Source: Pseudozyma flocculosa PF-1 (Eukaryota; Basidiomycota; Ustilaginomycetes; Ustilaginales; Ustilaginaceae). Taken from it: DNA of 64,000 nucleotides. Both the position numbers and the translations under genes were made by a program. Below are positions 19,538 through 29,396 of the stretch, in pieces. Where the stretch lies: contig NW_006920887.1 of the NCBI RefSeq assembly GCF_000417875.1, forward strand, positions 553,903 to 617,902, given 5' to 3'. Below the pieces are notes generated by a model. The model worked only from the letters and a program-made list of their open reading frames with translations. It did not search any database and was not told where the DNA came from. The stretch's first letter is position 1. Every line of letters starts with the position of its first letter.

Positions 19538-21994
19538 CTAGCAGCCACCCCGCTCCACATCGCCATCGCCATCGCTATCGCCGTCGTCGTCGTCGCTCCA
19601 GTCTGAGCCTTCCTGCTGCTCGTCGAGGTCAATCATCGGTGCCACGACCACCCGCCTCGCAGCTGCGCCGTCGGCCAGCACCGTCCCGCTGCGGATGCCG
19701 CCATCGCCGACCTGGTCGTCGCCTCCATCGCCGCTCATCGACGACTCCGCTGTCCTCTTTGCTCGCCCCGGACCACCGTCGACCTCCCCGCCGCCACCGC
19801 CATCGCCGCGCTCAAACACGCCCAGCGCCCTGGTCCGCTTCGTCGTCGGTCCATTCCGCTTCGCCGCGCGGGTCGCCGGTGCTCCAGGCCCCTGCCCGCC
19901 ACCCCGCCGCCCATCGTCGTCGTCCCAGTCCCGCAGCCTTTGGTGCATCCGCGCCACCGCTTCGACCTCGTCCCGCGTCCGCAGCAACGACGCCAGCTCC
20001 CGCTCCGTGAACAGCAGCTCGTCGACCTGCTCGTTGCTCAGCGCATCAATGGGGTGCACCGCGCCCGCACCTTGGCCCTCGATCCCCGTCGCCGCCTCGA
20101 TCCGCTCTCGCACCGATGCATAGTCGCCCCCACCGCCGCCGCTCGCCCCGCCGCTACCGCCAGTCGTAGCGGCCGCCTCGTCTTTGATCCGGGACGACGC
20201 CGAGCTGCCCGCGCTCGCCTCAGAACGCTGGGCCCTCTCTAGCCTCTCGAGGGACACCATCAGCGGCTCCAGGTGGGCCAGCGCACCTCTGACCCTCTTC
20301 GGCGCGACATCGATCGCCGCCCGAGGTGGAGACGGCTGTCCGACTTCGCTGCCATCGCCCGTCTTAGCCTCCTCGCGCGGCAGCTCGACGTCGAGGTAGA
20401 CTTCGCTGTCGTCGAGCTCGCCCTGCTCCCGCCCCTCCTCGCCCTTGCACTGACGTTGCCCGGCAGCTGCACCCTGCCGCTTGGCCCTCTTGGCAATGGG
20501 TTCGACGCCGTCGGCCTCCTGGTCGGCCTGCTGCGACGCAAAGCTGATGATGTCGGCGGCATGGCAGATCAGCTCGTCGCGGCTCAGAGACCGCGTCTCG
20601 GACGCGCGTGTCGCAGGCGCACCGGCCGAGCCGCGCTTCTTCGGCGTGGCAGAGCGCCGGCGGGCCGGAGTGGTGATCGGCGGGGCAGCAGCGATCCACG
20701 GCAGCCTGCTTGACCACTCCTCGAGCAACGACAGGAGCTCCTGATACCGCGCCTTGATCGCCGTGTGCCGTTTGCCGTCCTCGAGAGACACATCGCCGGC
20801 GCCATCGGTCCTGCACCCGCCGACCGGCAGCTCGTCTTCCACCCTCGGCCCTTCGCATGCCACCGAGGCGTAGGGCACCATCATCTCGAGCGTGACGGAA
20901 CGCTTGACGGCCGCCTCCATGGCGAGCACGGCGGTCGCATACGCAGCGTGGATCGGCGACACCCCAGGAGGCCGTCGGCGCCACCACAGGTTGCCAAGGT
21001 CCAGCGCGAGCTCCTTGACGTCGTCGAAGCGCGGTCGCTTCGACGTGGCGGGGCCTGCGCGAACGACGGAGGACTTGGCCGACGACGACGTGGCCGCCTC
21101 GACGCCGCCTAGCGGCCGTCGCTGCAGCTCGAACGCGCCGAGGAACTTGCGCACGGCGGGCTGGAGGGCACTGCCGCCGGTGCGGCGCATCTCGTCGTCG
21201 AAAAAGTCGAGGATGCGGACGATGGTGACATCGACGTGGCGGAAGCCCACATCGCGGAGGTTGTGCCCCGCGAGGATCTTGAGATGACGGAGCGAGCGCT
21301 GTACGCCCGGAAGCGGCTGCATCGCTGCGCCCGCCACAGTCTCGAGGTCGATGATCCGGCCCTCGCGTCGAAGCACGGCGTAGCAGCAGGCGGCGGCCAT
21401 GCAGTCTGACACTGAACCCCAGCGGATCGAGCCGTCGAACTTGCCGCCAGCCAAGGCAGTGGTCCCGAGCGCCGTCGACGCATCCTCCCCGGCCTCGACT
21501 GCTTCCGCCGCCGCCGCAGCCTTGACGGCATTGCTGCGCTGCAGCGCTGCGGCCTTGGCCTGGTGAAACAGCGTGTTGGCTCGCGCGGCAAAGTTTGGAT
21601 GGCCAACGCGGGTGAGGGTGCCGAGGATGAGGCGGGTGATGGCCGGTCGATGCCTCCTATCAGCGATGATGCGAGACTCTTCCGATGTCAGCTCGGTGCG
21701 CAGCAGGCCGTACCCCGCCGAGAGGTGGCGAAATGCGTTGCTGGACACGGGAGTGGCTTCGCCGGGGCGGGAGACGAGGGTGTAGCCGCTGGCCTCGCCG
21801 CCGCCGCCACTGACGTTGGCGCTGACGGGTGCGGCGGGGCGGTCGTAGTTCTCGGGCTCGTTGAACTCGCTGCCGTAGAACTGGGCCGAGTCGTCGACGT
21901 ACCCGCACCGGTCGCATGCGGTCGTGAGGATCTGGGTGATGTACTGGATCGAGCCTACGGCGCCACACGAGGGGCAGGTGGGAGAGTCGTCCAT
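19538..21994 (-). CDS. TFIIB-family (Brf-like) zinc-ribbon and cyclin-fold transcription factor
   Basis: This is a single exon. I choose ATG at 21994 (MDDSPTCPSCG; 818 aa); an in-frame ATG at 22027 adds 11 residues. A zinc ribbon occupies the first 40 residues (CPSCG, then CDRCG about 20 residues later), as in TFIIB and Brf1. A TFIIB-like core follows (about 105-310): RLILGTLTRVGHPNFAARAN, then after a low-complexity insert RWGSVSDCMAAACCYAVLR and VDVTIVRILDFFDDEM, which look like cyclin-fold helices. A second, weaker helical segment follows (from LWWRRRPPGVSPIHAAYAT). The last 400 residues are charged and disordered, with an NLS-like RAKRQG and TFERELASLLRTRDEVE-like helix. The family recruits RNA polymerase II or III to promoters. 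I cannot identify a Brf1 C-terminal homology block, so its polymerase is open. Confidence 0.6.
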   Translation of the reverse strand: MDDSPTCPSCGAVGSIQYITQILTTACDRCGYVDDSAQFYGSEFNEPENYDRPAAPVSANVSGGGGEASGYTLVSRPGEATPVSSNAFRHLSAGYGLLRTELTSEESRIIADRRHRPAITRLILGTLTRVGHPNFAARANTLFHQAKAAALQRSNAVKAAAAAEAVEAGEDASTALGTTALAGGKFDGSIRWGSVSDCMAAACCYAVLRREGRIIDLETVAGAAMQPLPGVQRSLRHLKILAGHNLRDVGFRHVDVTIVRILDFFDDEMRRTGGSALQPAVRKFLGAFELQRRPLGGVEAATSSSAKSSVVRAGPATSKRPRFDDVKELALDLGNLWWRRRPPGVSPIHAAYATAVLAMEAAVKRSVTLEMMVPYASVACEGPRVEDELPVGGCRTDGAGDVSLEDGKRHTAIKARYQELLSLLEEWSSRLPWIAAAPPITTPARRRSATPKKRGSAGAPATRASETRSLSRDELICHAADIISFASQQADQEADGVEPIAKRAKRQGAAAGQRQCKGEEGREQGELDDSEVYLDVELPREEAKTGDGSEVGQPSPPRAAIDVAPKRVRGALAHLEPLMVSLERLERAQRSEASAGSSASSRIKDEAAATTGGSGGASGGGGGDYASVRERIEAATGIEGQGAGAVHPIDALSNEQVDELLFTERELASLLRTRDEVEAVARMHQRLRDWDDDDGRRGGGQGPGAPATRAAKRNGPTTKRTRALGVFERGDGGGGGEVDGGPGRAKRTAESSMSGDGGDDQVGDGGIRSGTVLADGAAARRVVVAPMIDLDEQQEGSDWSDDDDGDSDGDGDVERGGC

Positions 21995-22919
21995 GTCGGG
22001 CGAACGGGTGGGCGTGCGAGGAAGCAAGCCTCTGGCCGAGATGGCGGACAGTGCGATGAGACTGTGCTAGCGATGATGGTCGATGGGTGGTCAAGGCCGC
22101 GCTGGTGCTAGGTGATGGGCGGGTAGGATAGACGGACGAGGATCGAGGTGGGACGACGGGACATTGCCAAGGGTTGTGGAGAATGTGATGCCAGCCTGCC
22201 AATGACTTGCCAGGTGGGGTTCGAGGTGATGTGCGAGTTTCAGAGTGGCCAAGAGCAGCGGGGTGATGGTGGAAGAGGAACGAGCGCAGCACCAAAAGCC
22301 CACGCAGGTCCACGTCGAGGGGTGCCGGCGGGTCGCTTTTGCTTTTTTTTTTTCCTTTTTTTTCTTTTTTTTCGTCGCGAGACACGCCTGCACCCACCTG
22401 CGTGTCCTCCCGCCTCCTTCTCACGTCTCGAGCACCTCGATCGAGCAGACGGTAGCGTCGCTCAAAGAGACCATCGCCTGATCCCCCACCCATCGCTGAT
22501 CATGAGCGATCCACATGCATGCTTCATCCCAGGCAGGACGGGCCCGCCCCGCCGCCTCATGAGCGGTACCTCTCAACGCAAGGAATGAGGCATGAGGGTG
22601 ACGAGGGCCCGTTGGAATTGCGCGATCCGATCCGAGTCGACCAAGAAGTGAGGCTGTTAGAGTACATTCATTCGAGTGGGGGCAGAGTTGGGAGAGCAGG
22701 CGGGGGAAACCAGAGAAACCAGCAGATAGAGCATGCATGCCCGAGCTGCGGAGAGAGGAGAGGTCAGGCGGGCGATAGCTGCACGGCGGCCCACGGAACA
22801 CCGAGGCAAGTCCCTCAGGCAGTCAGGGTCGTGTTTGTCGAGCCTCGATGTCCCGCGCGACCAGCAAACGTGGGCGCGAGCTACGCCTGCTTCGGGGCCA
22901 CGACACGAAGTGAGCGGGG
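21995..22919. other. Intergenic region with poly-T tract
   Basis: This spacer lies between the TFIIB-like gene (minus, upstream side) and the 3' end of the Ada-like gene (minus). Apart from the T-rich tract listed separately I saw no gene. I checked downstream of the Ada-like stop for a continuation of the alkyltransferase domain and found none convincing. Confidence 0.45.
22338..22372 (-). promoter_or_regulatory. Poly(dA:dT) tract, probable promoter element
   Basis: The plus strand reads as three long T runs separated by single or double C (poly-A on the minus strand). It lies about 345 bp upstream of the TFIIB-like start in an otherwise strongly GC-rich sequence. Poly(dA:dT) tracts are known to exclude nucleosomes at fungal promoters; a promoter role here is inferred from position. 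Confidence 0.45.
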
Positions 22920-25742
22920 CTACGCCGGCCCATCCTCGTCGTCGTCATCGCCCAGCTCGGAGCCAGAGCCGACCTTGGCCAGGCTGCGCGTCACGGCGAT
23001 CCAGATGCGCGCCCGCCGCACGCTGTGGTGCACATCCTCGGGCAGCTGCACCTCGCGGTCGCTGGCCGAGGCCAGGTCCTCGACGATTGACGCCAACCAC
23101 GCCTCGCGGTCCGGCCGGTCGTTGGCGTAGGGGAACCGCCGCCGCATGCGCTCCTCGGCGTCGTCGCCCAGCAGCGTGGCGTACACGCGCGAGGCAATCT
23201 TGTCGCTGTCAGAGAGCGGCTCAGTAAAGGCGATGGCCACCTGACCAAAGCTCGTGTCAACAGAGGTGCGGAACATGCTCAGCTCCGAGCAGCCCGTGGC
23301 GTACACGCTGGGCGAGACGCCGCCCACGGCCCGGCGCGCGCGCCGCACCGACCAGCTCGAGAGCGCCAGGTTGATCGACGCCGCATCCAGCCCCTCGCGG
23401 CGACCGTGGCCGTCGATGCCCAGCGCATCCTGCAGCGCCAGCGTGTGGCACGCCTTGGCGTACTCGCCCGGCGTCACCGAGCTCACCGCCTTGAACGTCC
23501 GGTGGAAGTGGAACGGGCTCAGCCGCGCCATGGCCGCATATTCCTTGAGCGTGTGTCGCTTGACGTCGCCGTGGCCGCCGACGCTCGCCACCGCCGCAAA
23601 CTGGGTGATGTGGCGCACGCACTCGCCCACGGCCAGCACGCACTGGTCCGACGTGCCCGCCACGTGCGGCTTGCACCGCTTGCACGGCCGGTAGCCGGCG
23701 CTGATGGCCGCCGCCGCGGCGCCCGGGTTGGCAAAGAAGCGCACCCGGTTGCGGTCCGGCCGCTTCGACGCGCACGACGGCTTGCACACAATCTTGGTCG
23801 TCAGGGCGCCGTAGAGAAAGTGCCGGTCGGCCGCGTGCGAGCGCGCCAGCATCGCCGCCCACCTGGCCTCGTCGGTGGCGTACGACGACGAAGTCCTGGA
23901 TCCCGCGGATGGGGCCGGTGCCGCCGCCGCTGCGCTCCTCAGAGAGGCGTTCGAAGGCATCGCCGACGATTCAGCCATCATCATGGAGCCAAAGCCCGCT
24001 TGCTGGCCGGTGGTCGTTGATGTGCCCGCAGCAGCGCCGCTGGTCGAGGAGGGGGCTCGGTGCCCTGCGAGATCGAGGTCGTAGGCGCCAGAGAGGCCAC
24101 TGGCCAGCAAGTTGAAGCTGTCGTGGCCGCTGCCGCCGCCATGGCCAACTGGGGACGGACCGCCGGCATCCACCGGCGGGTAGCGGTAGTCGACGAGGGA
24201 GCTAGTGAAGGACCCATCTGGCTGAGCGACGGTCCGACGCCTCTGGCGCTGGCTGTCGAGGTGAAGCTTGAAGGTGTGAGTGCCGGTACGTGAAGGCCCG
24301 CCCGCAGTGAGAGGCACCGAGTACGGCTCGGAGCTAAAGAGGAGCGAAGGCGCGTCGGCGTGCGTCGCAGGGCCCGCCGCAGCCAAGACAGACGCATCCA
24401 AGGTCGATCCGATCCCTTTCTGTCCTGGCGACTGGTGCGAGCTGGAGACCAACGAAGGCACGTGGAAGGTGGACGAGGTGGGGGTGGCCGAGGGTCGCGT
24501 CTGGTTCCAGGATGCGAGACCACCAGTGTGCGGCGCGCTGCTGCCGTCTGACTTGGCAGTGACTGAAGGGGTCAGATCAGGGATAGAGAGGAGCACCTGC
24601 TCGGCCATGACGTCCTCTGCCGGGTGAGAAGAGCCCCTGCCCTCCATCTCGATGCTGGCAAGGCCGTAGGGCGAGGAGCGGATAATTGGCACGCTACCTC
24701 TCCGTGCTGCAGCCTCGCCCAAGGGCCCGCCGGGACTCTGCATGGTCCTGTGGTCCATCGCCATTGTCTGCGATGTGCCTGTGAATGCGGCGATGGACGA
24801 CCTCCGGTCAGACGACCAGGGCGTCTGCGCGGGCGTGCCGTACTCGCGGAGGCCGTCGTTCTGGCGACCATCGTACGAGGTGTCGACCGTCGTCGCCGGG
24901 GAAGCCGCCAGCGCGCCAAAGGAGGGACTCGGTTGAGAGACATCTCCGACTGACGCTGGGCTCACCAGGCCGATGCCGCTCAATGAAGACGGGCCGAGAC
25001 CGACGCGAGTCCACGGGCTAACGGAGCCCAGCTGATCGCCCGTCGAGAAAGCATGGGAGGCGTACTGAGACGCGCCGCTGCTGGCAGCGAAGGCCGATGG
25101 GTAGGCGAGCGAGTACGGTTGCGACTGCGAGCTCTCTGTTGTGGCGCCAGAGGCGGCCTCCGATGACGGCGGGCCGAGGTGGACAAAGAGGCGCGATTGC
25201 GGCGGTGCGGGCGATGCCGTCGCCAGAGCACCGTCCGTGAGATCGAAAGCGGTCCCAGTCGTTGCCACAAGGGGCTGTGAGGGAGATGGCATCGGCGCGC
25301 CCGCTGGTCCTTGGTGCTGCGCCAAAAGTGGCCTTGGATTTGGCTGTGGCTGTGGCTGACGCGGTGGTTGCGGCTGGCGCCGGGCCGCCTGTGGCTCAGA
25401 AGGCTCCGCTTTGACGATGGCGTCGACGTTGCGGCAAGTGCAGAAGCGCAGCCCGCTGTCGTAGCACCGGCAGGGGCCCTGGAAGCCTGCCGTCTCGCTG
25501 CTCTGGAAGAGGCCGTAGTCGGACGGTGCTGTCATCGTCCCGGGCAGCGAGGTGGAAGCGAAGCCCGAGCCGGCGCCGCGATGCTGCTCGTGCGCTTGGA
25601 ACTGCTGCGAGTAGTGCACCGTCGGCGCCGTCCGAGGCTCGAGATGCTGCGCCATGCTGCCCACATCGCCGTAACCGAACAGCTGCTGGCGATCCGGCGC
25701 AAAGTGCCGGTGCGGATCGCTCTTGGGGGCCATGGTCAGCAT
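22920..25742 (-). CDS. Ada-like methylphosphotriester-sensing AraC-type regulator with truncated alkyltransferase module
   Basis: This is a single exon of 940 aa (ATG 25742; MAPK at 25733 is an alternative). Residues 1-620 are disordered, rich in Ser, Gly, Gln and Pro. The Ada metal-binding domain follows (about 630-700): DRHFLYGALTTKIVCKPSC and later GYRPCKRCKP supply all four zinc cysteines (near 653, 657, 688, 691). In bacterial Ada the first of these accepts methyl from DNA phosphotriesters. Next is an AraC helix-turn-helix region (about 715-815) with LSPFHFHRTFK and VTPGEYAKA, and a second repeat ending VSPSVYATG. The C-terminus (about 825-925) matches the first part of the Ada alkylguanine-transferase module: TSFGQVAIAFTE, LLGDDAEERMRRRFP, VQLPEDVHHSVRRARIW. 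It then ends in an acidic tail without the catalytic PCHRV motif. So DNA binding and methyl sensing are plausible, O6-alkylguanine repair is not. Bacterial origin by transfer is an inference. Confidence 0.85.
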   Translation of the reverse strand: MLTMAPKSDPHRHFAPDRQQLFGYGDVGSMAQHLEPRTAPTVHYSQQFQAHEQHRGAGSGFASTSLPGTMTAPSDYGLFQSSETAGFQGPCRCYDSGLRFCTCRNVDAIVKAEPSEPQAARRQPQPPRQPQPQPNPRPLLAQHQGPAGAPMPSPSQPLVATTGTAFDLTDGALATASPAPPQSRLFVHLGPPSSEAASGATTESSQSQPYSLAYPSAFAASSGASQYASHAFSTGDQLGSVSPWTRVGLGPSSLSGIGLVSPASVGDVSQPSPSFGALAASPATTVDTSYDGRQNDGLREYGTPAQTPWSSDRRSSIAAFTGTSQTMAMDHRTMQSPGGPLGEAAARRGSVPIIRSSPYGLASIEMEGRGSSHPAEDVMAEQVLLSIPDLTPSVTAKSDGSSAPHTGGLASWNQTRPSATPTSSTFHVPSLVSSSHQSPGQKGIGSTLDASVLAAAGPATHADAPSLLFSSEPYSVPLTAGGPSRTGTHTFKLHLDSQRQRRRTVAQPDGSFTSSLVDYRYPPVDAGGPSPVGHGGGSGHDSFNLLASGLSGAYDLDLAGHRAPSSTSGAAAGTSTTTGQQAGFGSMMMAESSAMPSNASLRSAAAAAPAPSAGSRTSSSYATDEARWAAMLARSHAADRHFLYGALTTKIVCKPSCASKRPDRNRVRFFANPGAAAAAISAGYRPCKRCKPHVAGTSDQCVLAVGECVRHITQFAAVASVGGHGDVKRHTLKEYAAMARLSPFHFHRTFKAVSSVTPGEYAKACHTLALQDALGIDGHGRREGLDAASINLALSSWSVRRARRAVGGVSPSVYATGCSELSMFRTSVDTSFGQVAIAFTEPLSDSDKIASRVYATLLGDDAEERMRRRFPYANDRPDREAWLASIVEDLASASDREVQLPEDVHHSVRRARIWIAVTRSLAKVGSGSELGDDDDEDGPA

Positions 25743-28080
25743 CCGCGCGTAGTCCTGCCGGCGGCGTGCGATGAGGGTGAGGCTCGGGTTGCGTTGGCGT
25801 AAGAGTCAGTCGAAACGAGCCTGCCAGCGACGGATCGATTCCGCGCAAGGAGGTCTGTCGCTGATTATGGCAAGGACCAGGAGGCCGGAGAGAAAGAGGG
25901 AGCGATGCCAGGGCCGGATCGCGTGCAGCGGCTGCAGCAGGAGTGATTGGCACAGGCGGGAGCGGCGACGCTTTGAGAGTGATGGCAAAGGGCGTGGAGG
26001 AACCGCAGAGGCGTCCGTGCAGCGGGCAGAGAAAGGCGACAGAGAGTGATGCAGGGCCCAATAGCGTGGCGGACGTGATGGCGGTCGAAGGCGTCGGCGA
26101 TGGCTGGCGATTGGCAAAGCGACGGGGAAATGCTTGTGACGGGGATGGTGGTGCTGTTTGAGGGTCTGTCGCAGCACAGTCGGCTTGGACAGGGATGCCG
26201 CTCTTATGGAAAGTGGCCGATGTGGATGAAGGTGCCGGCGATAGAGGGCCGGCGATAGAGGGCCGGCGTTACAGGCGCGAGGCCGTTGCAGTCCGGTTGC
26301 CCAGTCCAGGACCGTGTTCGTTCCCCTGAGCGCCGAGGGGATGGACGCGGGCCAAGGAAGGAGGCGGTGCGCACGCCAGAAGCCCTGCAGCGGAAGAGAG
26401 GCCCTAAACGACGCCGGTGGGATCGCCTCTGCCGTTATGCTTGCGTCGGGCGTGTTCCGAGGTTTGGAAGCCCCTTCGGTCGACGTGCCTGGAGATAAGA
26501 TCTCGGAGCTTTGTTTGCCTGCCAAGAGCTGGGCCGAGGGTCGTCGGGACGCTGGTGGCTGATCGGAAGACGGTGAGAGCCACCGGTCGGCTCTGTTCGG
26601 GAGCCTGAAAGGTGAGAGCGAAGAGGGGGAAGCGGGCTCGACAGAGGCAGGAGGGTAGTGCTGGGCAGAGCGGTTCGACGCTGGCCGGGGGGCCTCCAGG
26701 ATATGACGGCTTCGACGTGGGCGGTGCGACGGTTTGAAAACGACAGATGCCAGGGGGCCAGGTGCCGCGCGTTGGCGTGACGACGACGACGAAGTGGGCC
26801 TGAAGCGGTCGGAGGGACGACGGTCGGGCACAGGGAGGGCGGTTCGAGGCCTGGCAAGCCGAGTCGGGTTGAGTCGGTGGTCGAGGGTCGACGGTCGATA
26901 GAGGAGCAAGGATCAGCTCTCGACGCGACAGCCGCCTCGCAGGAAACTAAGCAAGAAGCTGAGGGCGCGGCGACTTGCTCTCGACGAGCAGATGGTCGGA
27001 ATTAGGGTGGTAGGTACGTGGATAGAGGGGGGAACAGAGGAGCGAGGGGAAAAGGTCGGAGTTTTAGACCTTCTCTTGCTCGATGACGGAGCGGGGCGCA
27101 AGCCTCGGCCCGCTTGCTCGACGGCGAGCTCCGATGGGGCGGCGGTCCAGCGGACGTAGAGTTCTGCGGCGAGAGGCCAGGTCCGGCAGCGTCTGCCTGA
27201 GGTGCAAGGTCCGGAGGATGGTCGTAGGACGGGAGCACGAGCTTGGAGGCCGCACAGCAAGGAGCGGCTTGACGCACCACTGCGAAGCGACTGGTTGATG
27301 GCCCTGATACCTGGATCCGTTGTCGCGATGCAGCTGATGCGGGCCCGACCGACCGGCACGGCGGAGCTGACGACCAGGATGCGTGGTGATGGAAGCGGGG
27401 AGGCCAGAGAACGCCCAGGCGCCGCGCCGTGTCCCTCGCTGCCTCTGGCGGATGAGCCTATGAAACAAACAAAGGCGACTGAGGGCGACCGGACGGCGAT
27501 ATCAGCGACCAGGCTGGGTCTCTGAAGAGAGGTCGGGGATTGGGAATAGGTCAGGCGAGAGGAGGGGTCGGGTGGTGGTGGCTTTCTGGATGGTGCAGGG
27601 GCTAGGGTCGTCGTGCGCGCCCAATGAGGATCGCCAAGTCGATACGAATCGAAGCCTGTGAACGAGACGAGGGCCGAGACAATGGCTGCAAATAGTGGCG
27701 GCGAGAGCGAGTGCGATGGTGGCGCTGAGCGGAAGGCAGCTGCAGCATGCAAGCACGAGCTGGCGGGCGGCAGCTGCTGGACCGGCGGTGGTGTGTACTG
27801 TAGTCGAGGCAAAACAAGCAAGCAAGTTGCTCTACTACGTCCACTCAAGGTGCGGCGACCACGGCGGGCGGCGAGGGGAAAGAGGGATCCAGATCCTACG
27901 TCGGCCGTCGCACCCTTCTGTCGACGCTACCTCAGCGCGGCGCCTGCTCGGCGCAACGAGGGCGCGGATCGATGCGGACCCTCCTGGGTGACGGAAGGCT
28001 GTGCCCTAGGGCGCCGGTCGCACTGCCAACGCCAGGTGTATCCGCGAGTCCGGGCGAGGTCGAGACCCGAGGTCGAAAGA

Positions 28081-28140
28081 GGGGTTGGGTCTGGGTCGGG
28101 GCTGGGCCAAGGCAGGGCAGGGCAGGGCAGGGCAGGGCAG
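28081..28140 (+). repeat. G-run cluster with GGGCA pentanucleotide repeats
   Basis: Five runs of three or four G with short spacers (28081-28106) are followed after a few bases by five GGGCA units. Both halves fit the pattern for intramolecular G-quadruplexes on the plus strand. It lies in the gene-poor region, so any function is unknown. Confidence 0.7.
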
Positions 28141-29352
28141 GACAGGTGCAGGTGCAGGTGCAGGATTCGAGGGGGATGGTGGTGGAGCGAGTGGTGGAAC
28201 GGGCCGGGGCCGCTTCTTGCTCTTGATTGCCTTTTGTCGGCGTCGCTCCGGCTTGTTTGGGATCTGCCTGCCCGCCTGCCTGCACGACTTCCTGTGCACA
28301 CGGCTTGATCGGGTGTTGCCGTGGCCGGGGATGGCGTCGGTATCCGGGGGCCACCTGGCCTCGTTTGTTGTCCCGACAATTGCGCGCCGGCGTTCCCACC
28401 GAAGCAGCACAGGATGGGCGGGGCAGATGAGATCTCGGCGGAGGAGGCGAGTCGTGGTGCTCGACAGCGGCTCCCTTCTGAGACAGAAGACTGGTGCGAG
28501 TGGCGGTGCTGAAAACCGGCGGGGCCGAGCGAGGATGGCGGACTAAGAGGATCCACGGCAGCAGCGGCGGCGGCACCCGTCTAGGCACGCAGAAGATGCG
28601 TCGGCGGGGCCAGGGCAGGTGGGTGGCGGATCGCGATGCGTGGGTTGGCTGTGCCCGCAGCAGCCAGCTACGTGCAGCGGGTCCAGAGTAGACAGTATGC
28701 CCGCGGTAGCGTTGGCCGGCTGCAACTACTGGTTGGTAGGTAGGTAAGGGCGGGGCAGCCAGGAGGCGGGTCGGTGGTTCGGGTCGTGGAGGCTGAGAGG
28801 CAAGCAGCAGCACACGTCCGGAAAGCCTCGCCGGCCCAGATGCACCAGCCGGGCTGGCAAGCATGGTCCAGGCAGGCTACCGCCCCTTCCACCTCTCTCG
28901 CTCTCTGTCTCTCGCCTTTCTCTAGCTTCACCCTTTGGCCGTCCTCGGTCGGTTGGGCCGACGGCAGACGCCGCGAGCAAGCGTGCACGTCATCACCCGC
29001 AGCACCGCAGCCCACACCGGCGAAACCGACGAGCAGCGCACGAGGCGCCCGCCAGCAGGATGTCGAGCCGCCTTGCGGCCGCGCACCTGCTCCGGGGGTT
29101 TCCATGCTCATGTGCTGTCGTCGGCAGCCGAACGGCTCGGTCCGGTCCAGGAAACCAGCCAACGACCGAGGCGAGCGAGAAGTAGGCCAGGCCAGGGTGA
29201 CAGGTCCCGCCACGAGCCAACGAAGCTGCCCGCCTAGGCGCCTGCCGGCTGCCCGACCAGCCTAAAGCGCTGCGGTCTTCTCCAGGCGAGGCAGCGGGTC
29301 GATGAGACATCGGATCGCTTCCGGATCCTCGGCCGTGCTCCTTGCAGGGCCC

Positions 29353-29396
29353 AGGGAGCCAGCCAGCCAGCCAGCCAGCCAGCCCACCAGCCAGCC
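29353..29396. repeat. CAGC tetranucleotide repeat
   Basis: Several consecutive CAGC units with one CACC interruption lie inside the gene-poor region. It is a simple repeat with no attached gene. Confidence 0.7.

Noticed and set aside
25806..26909. 367-residue minus-strand open frame just upstream of the Ada-like gene
   Set aside because: Ser/Pro/Arg-rich with no codon bias like the genes; more likely leader or promoter sequence.
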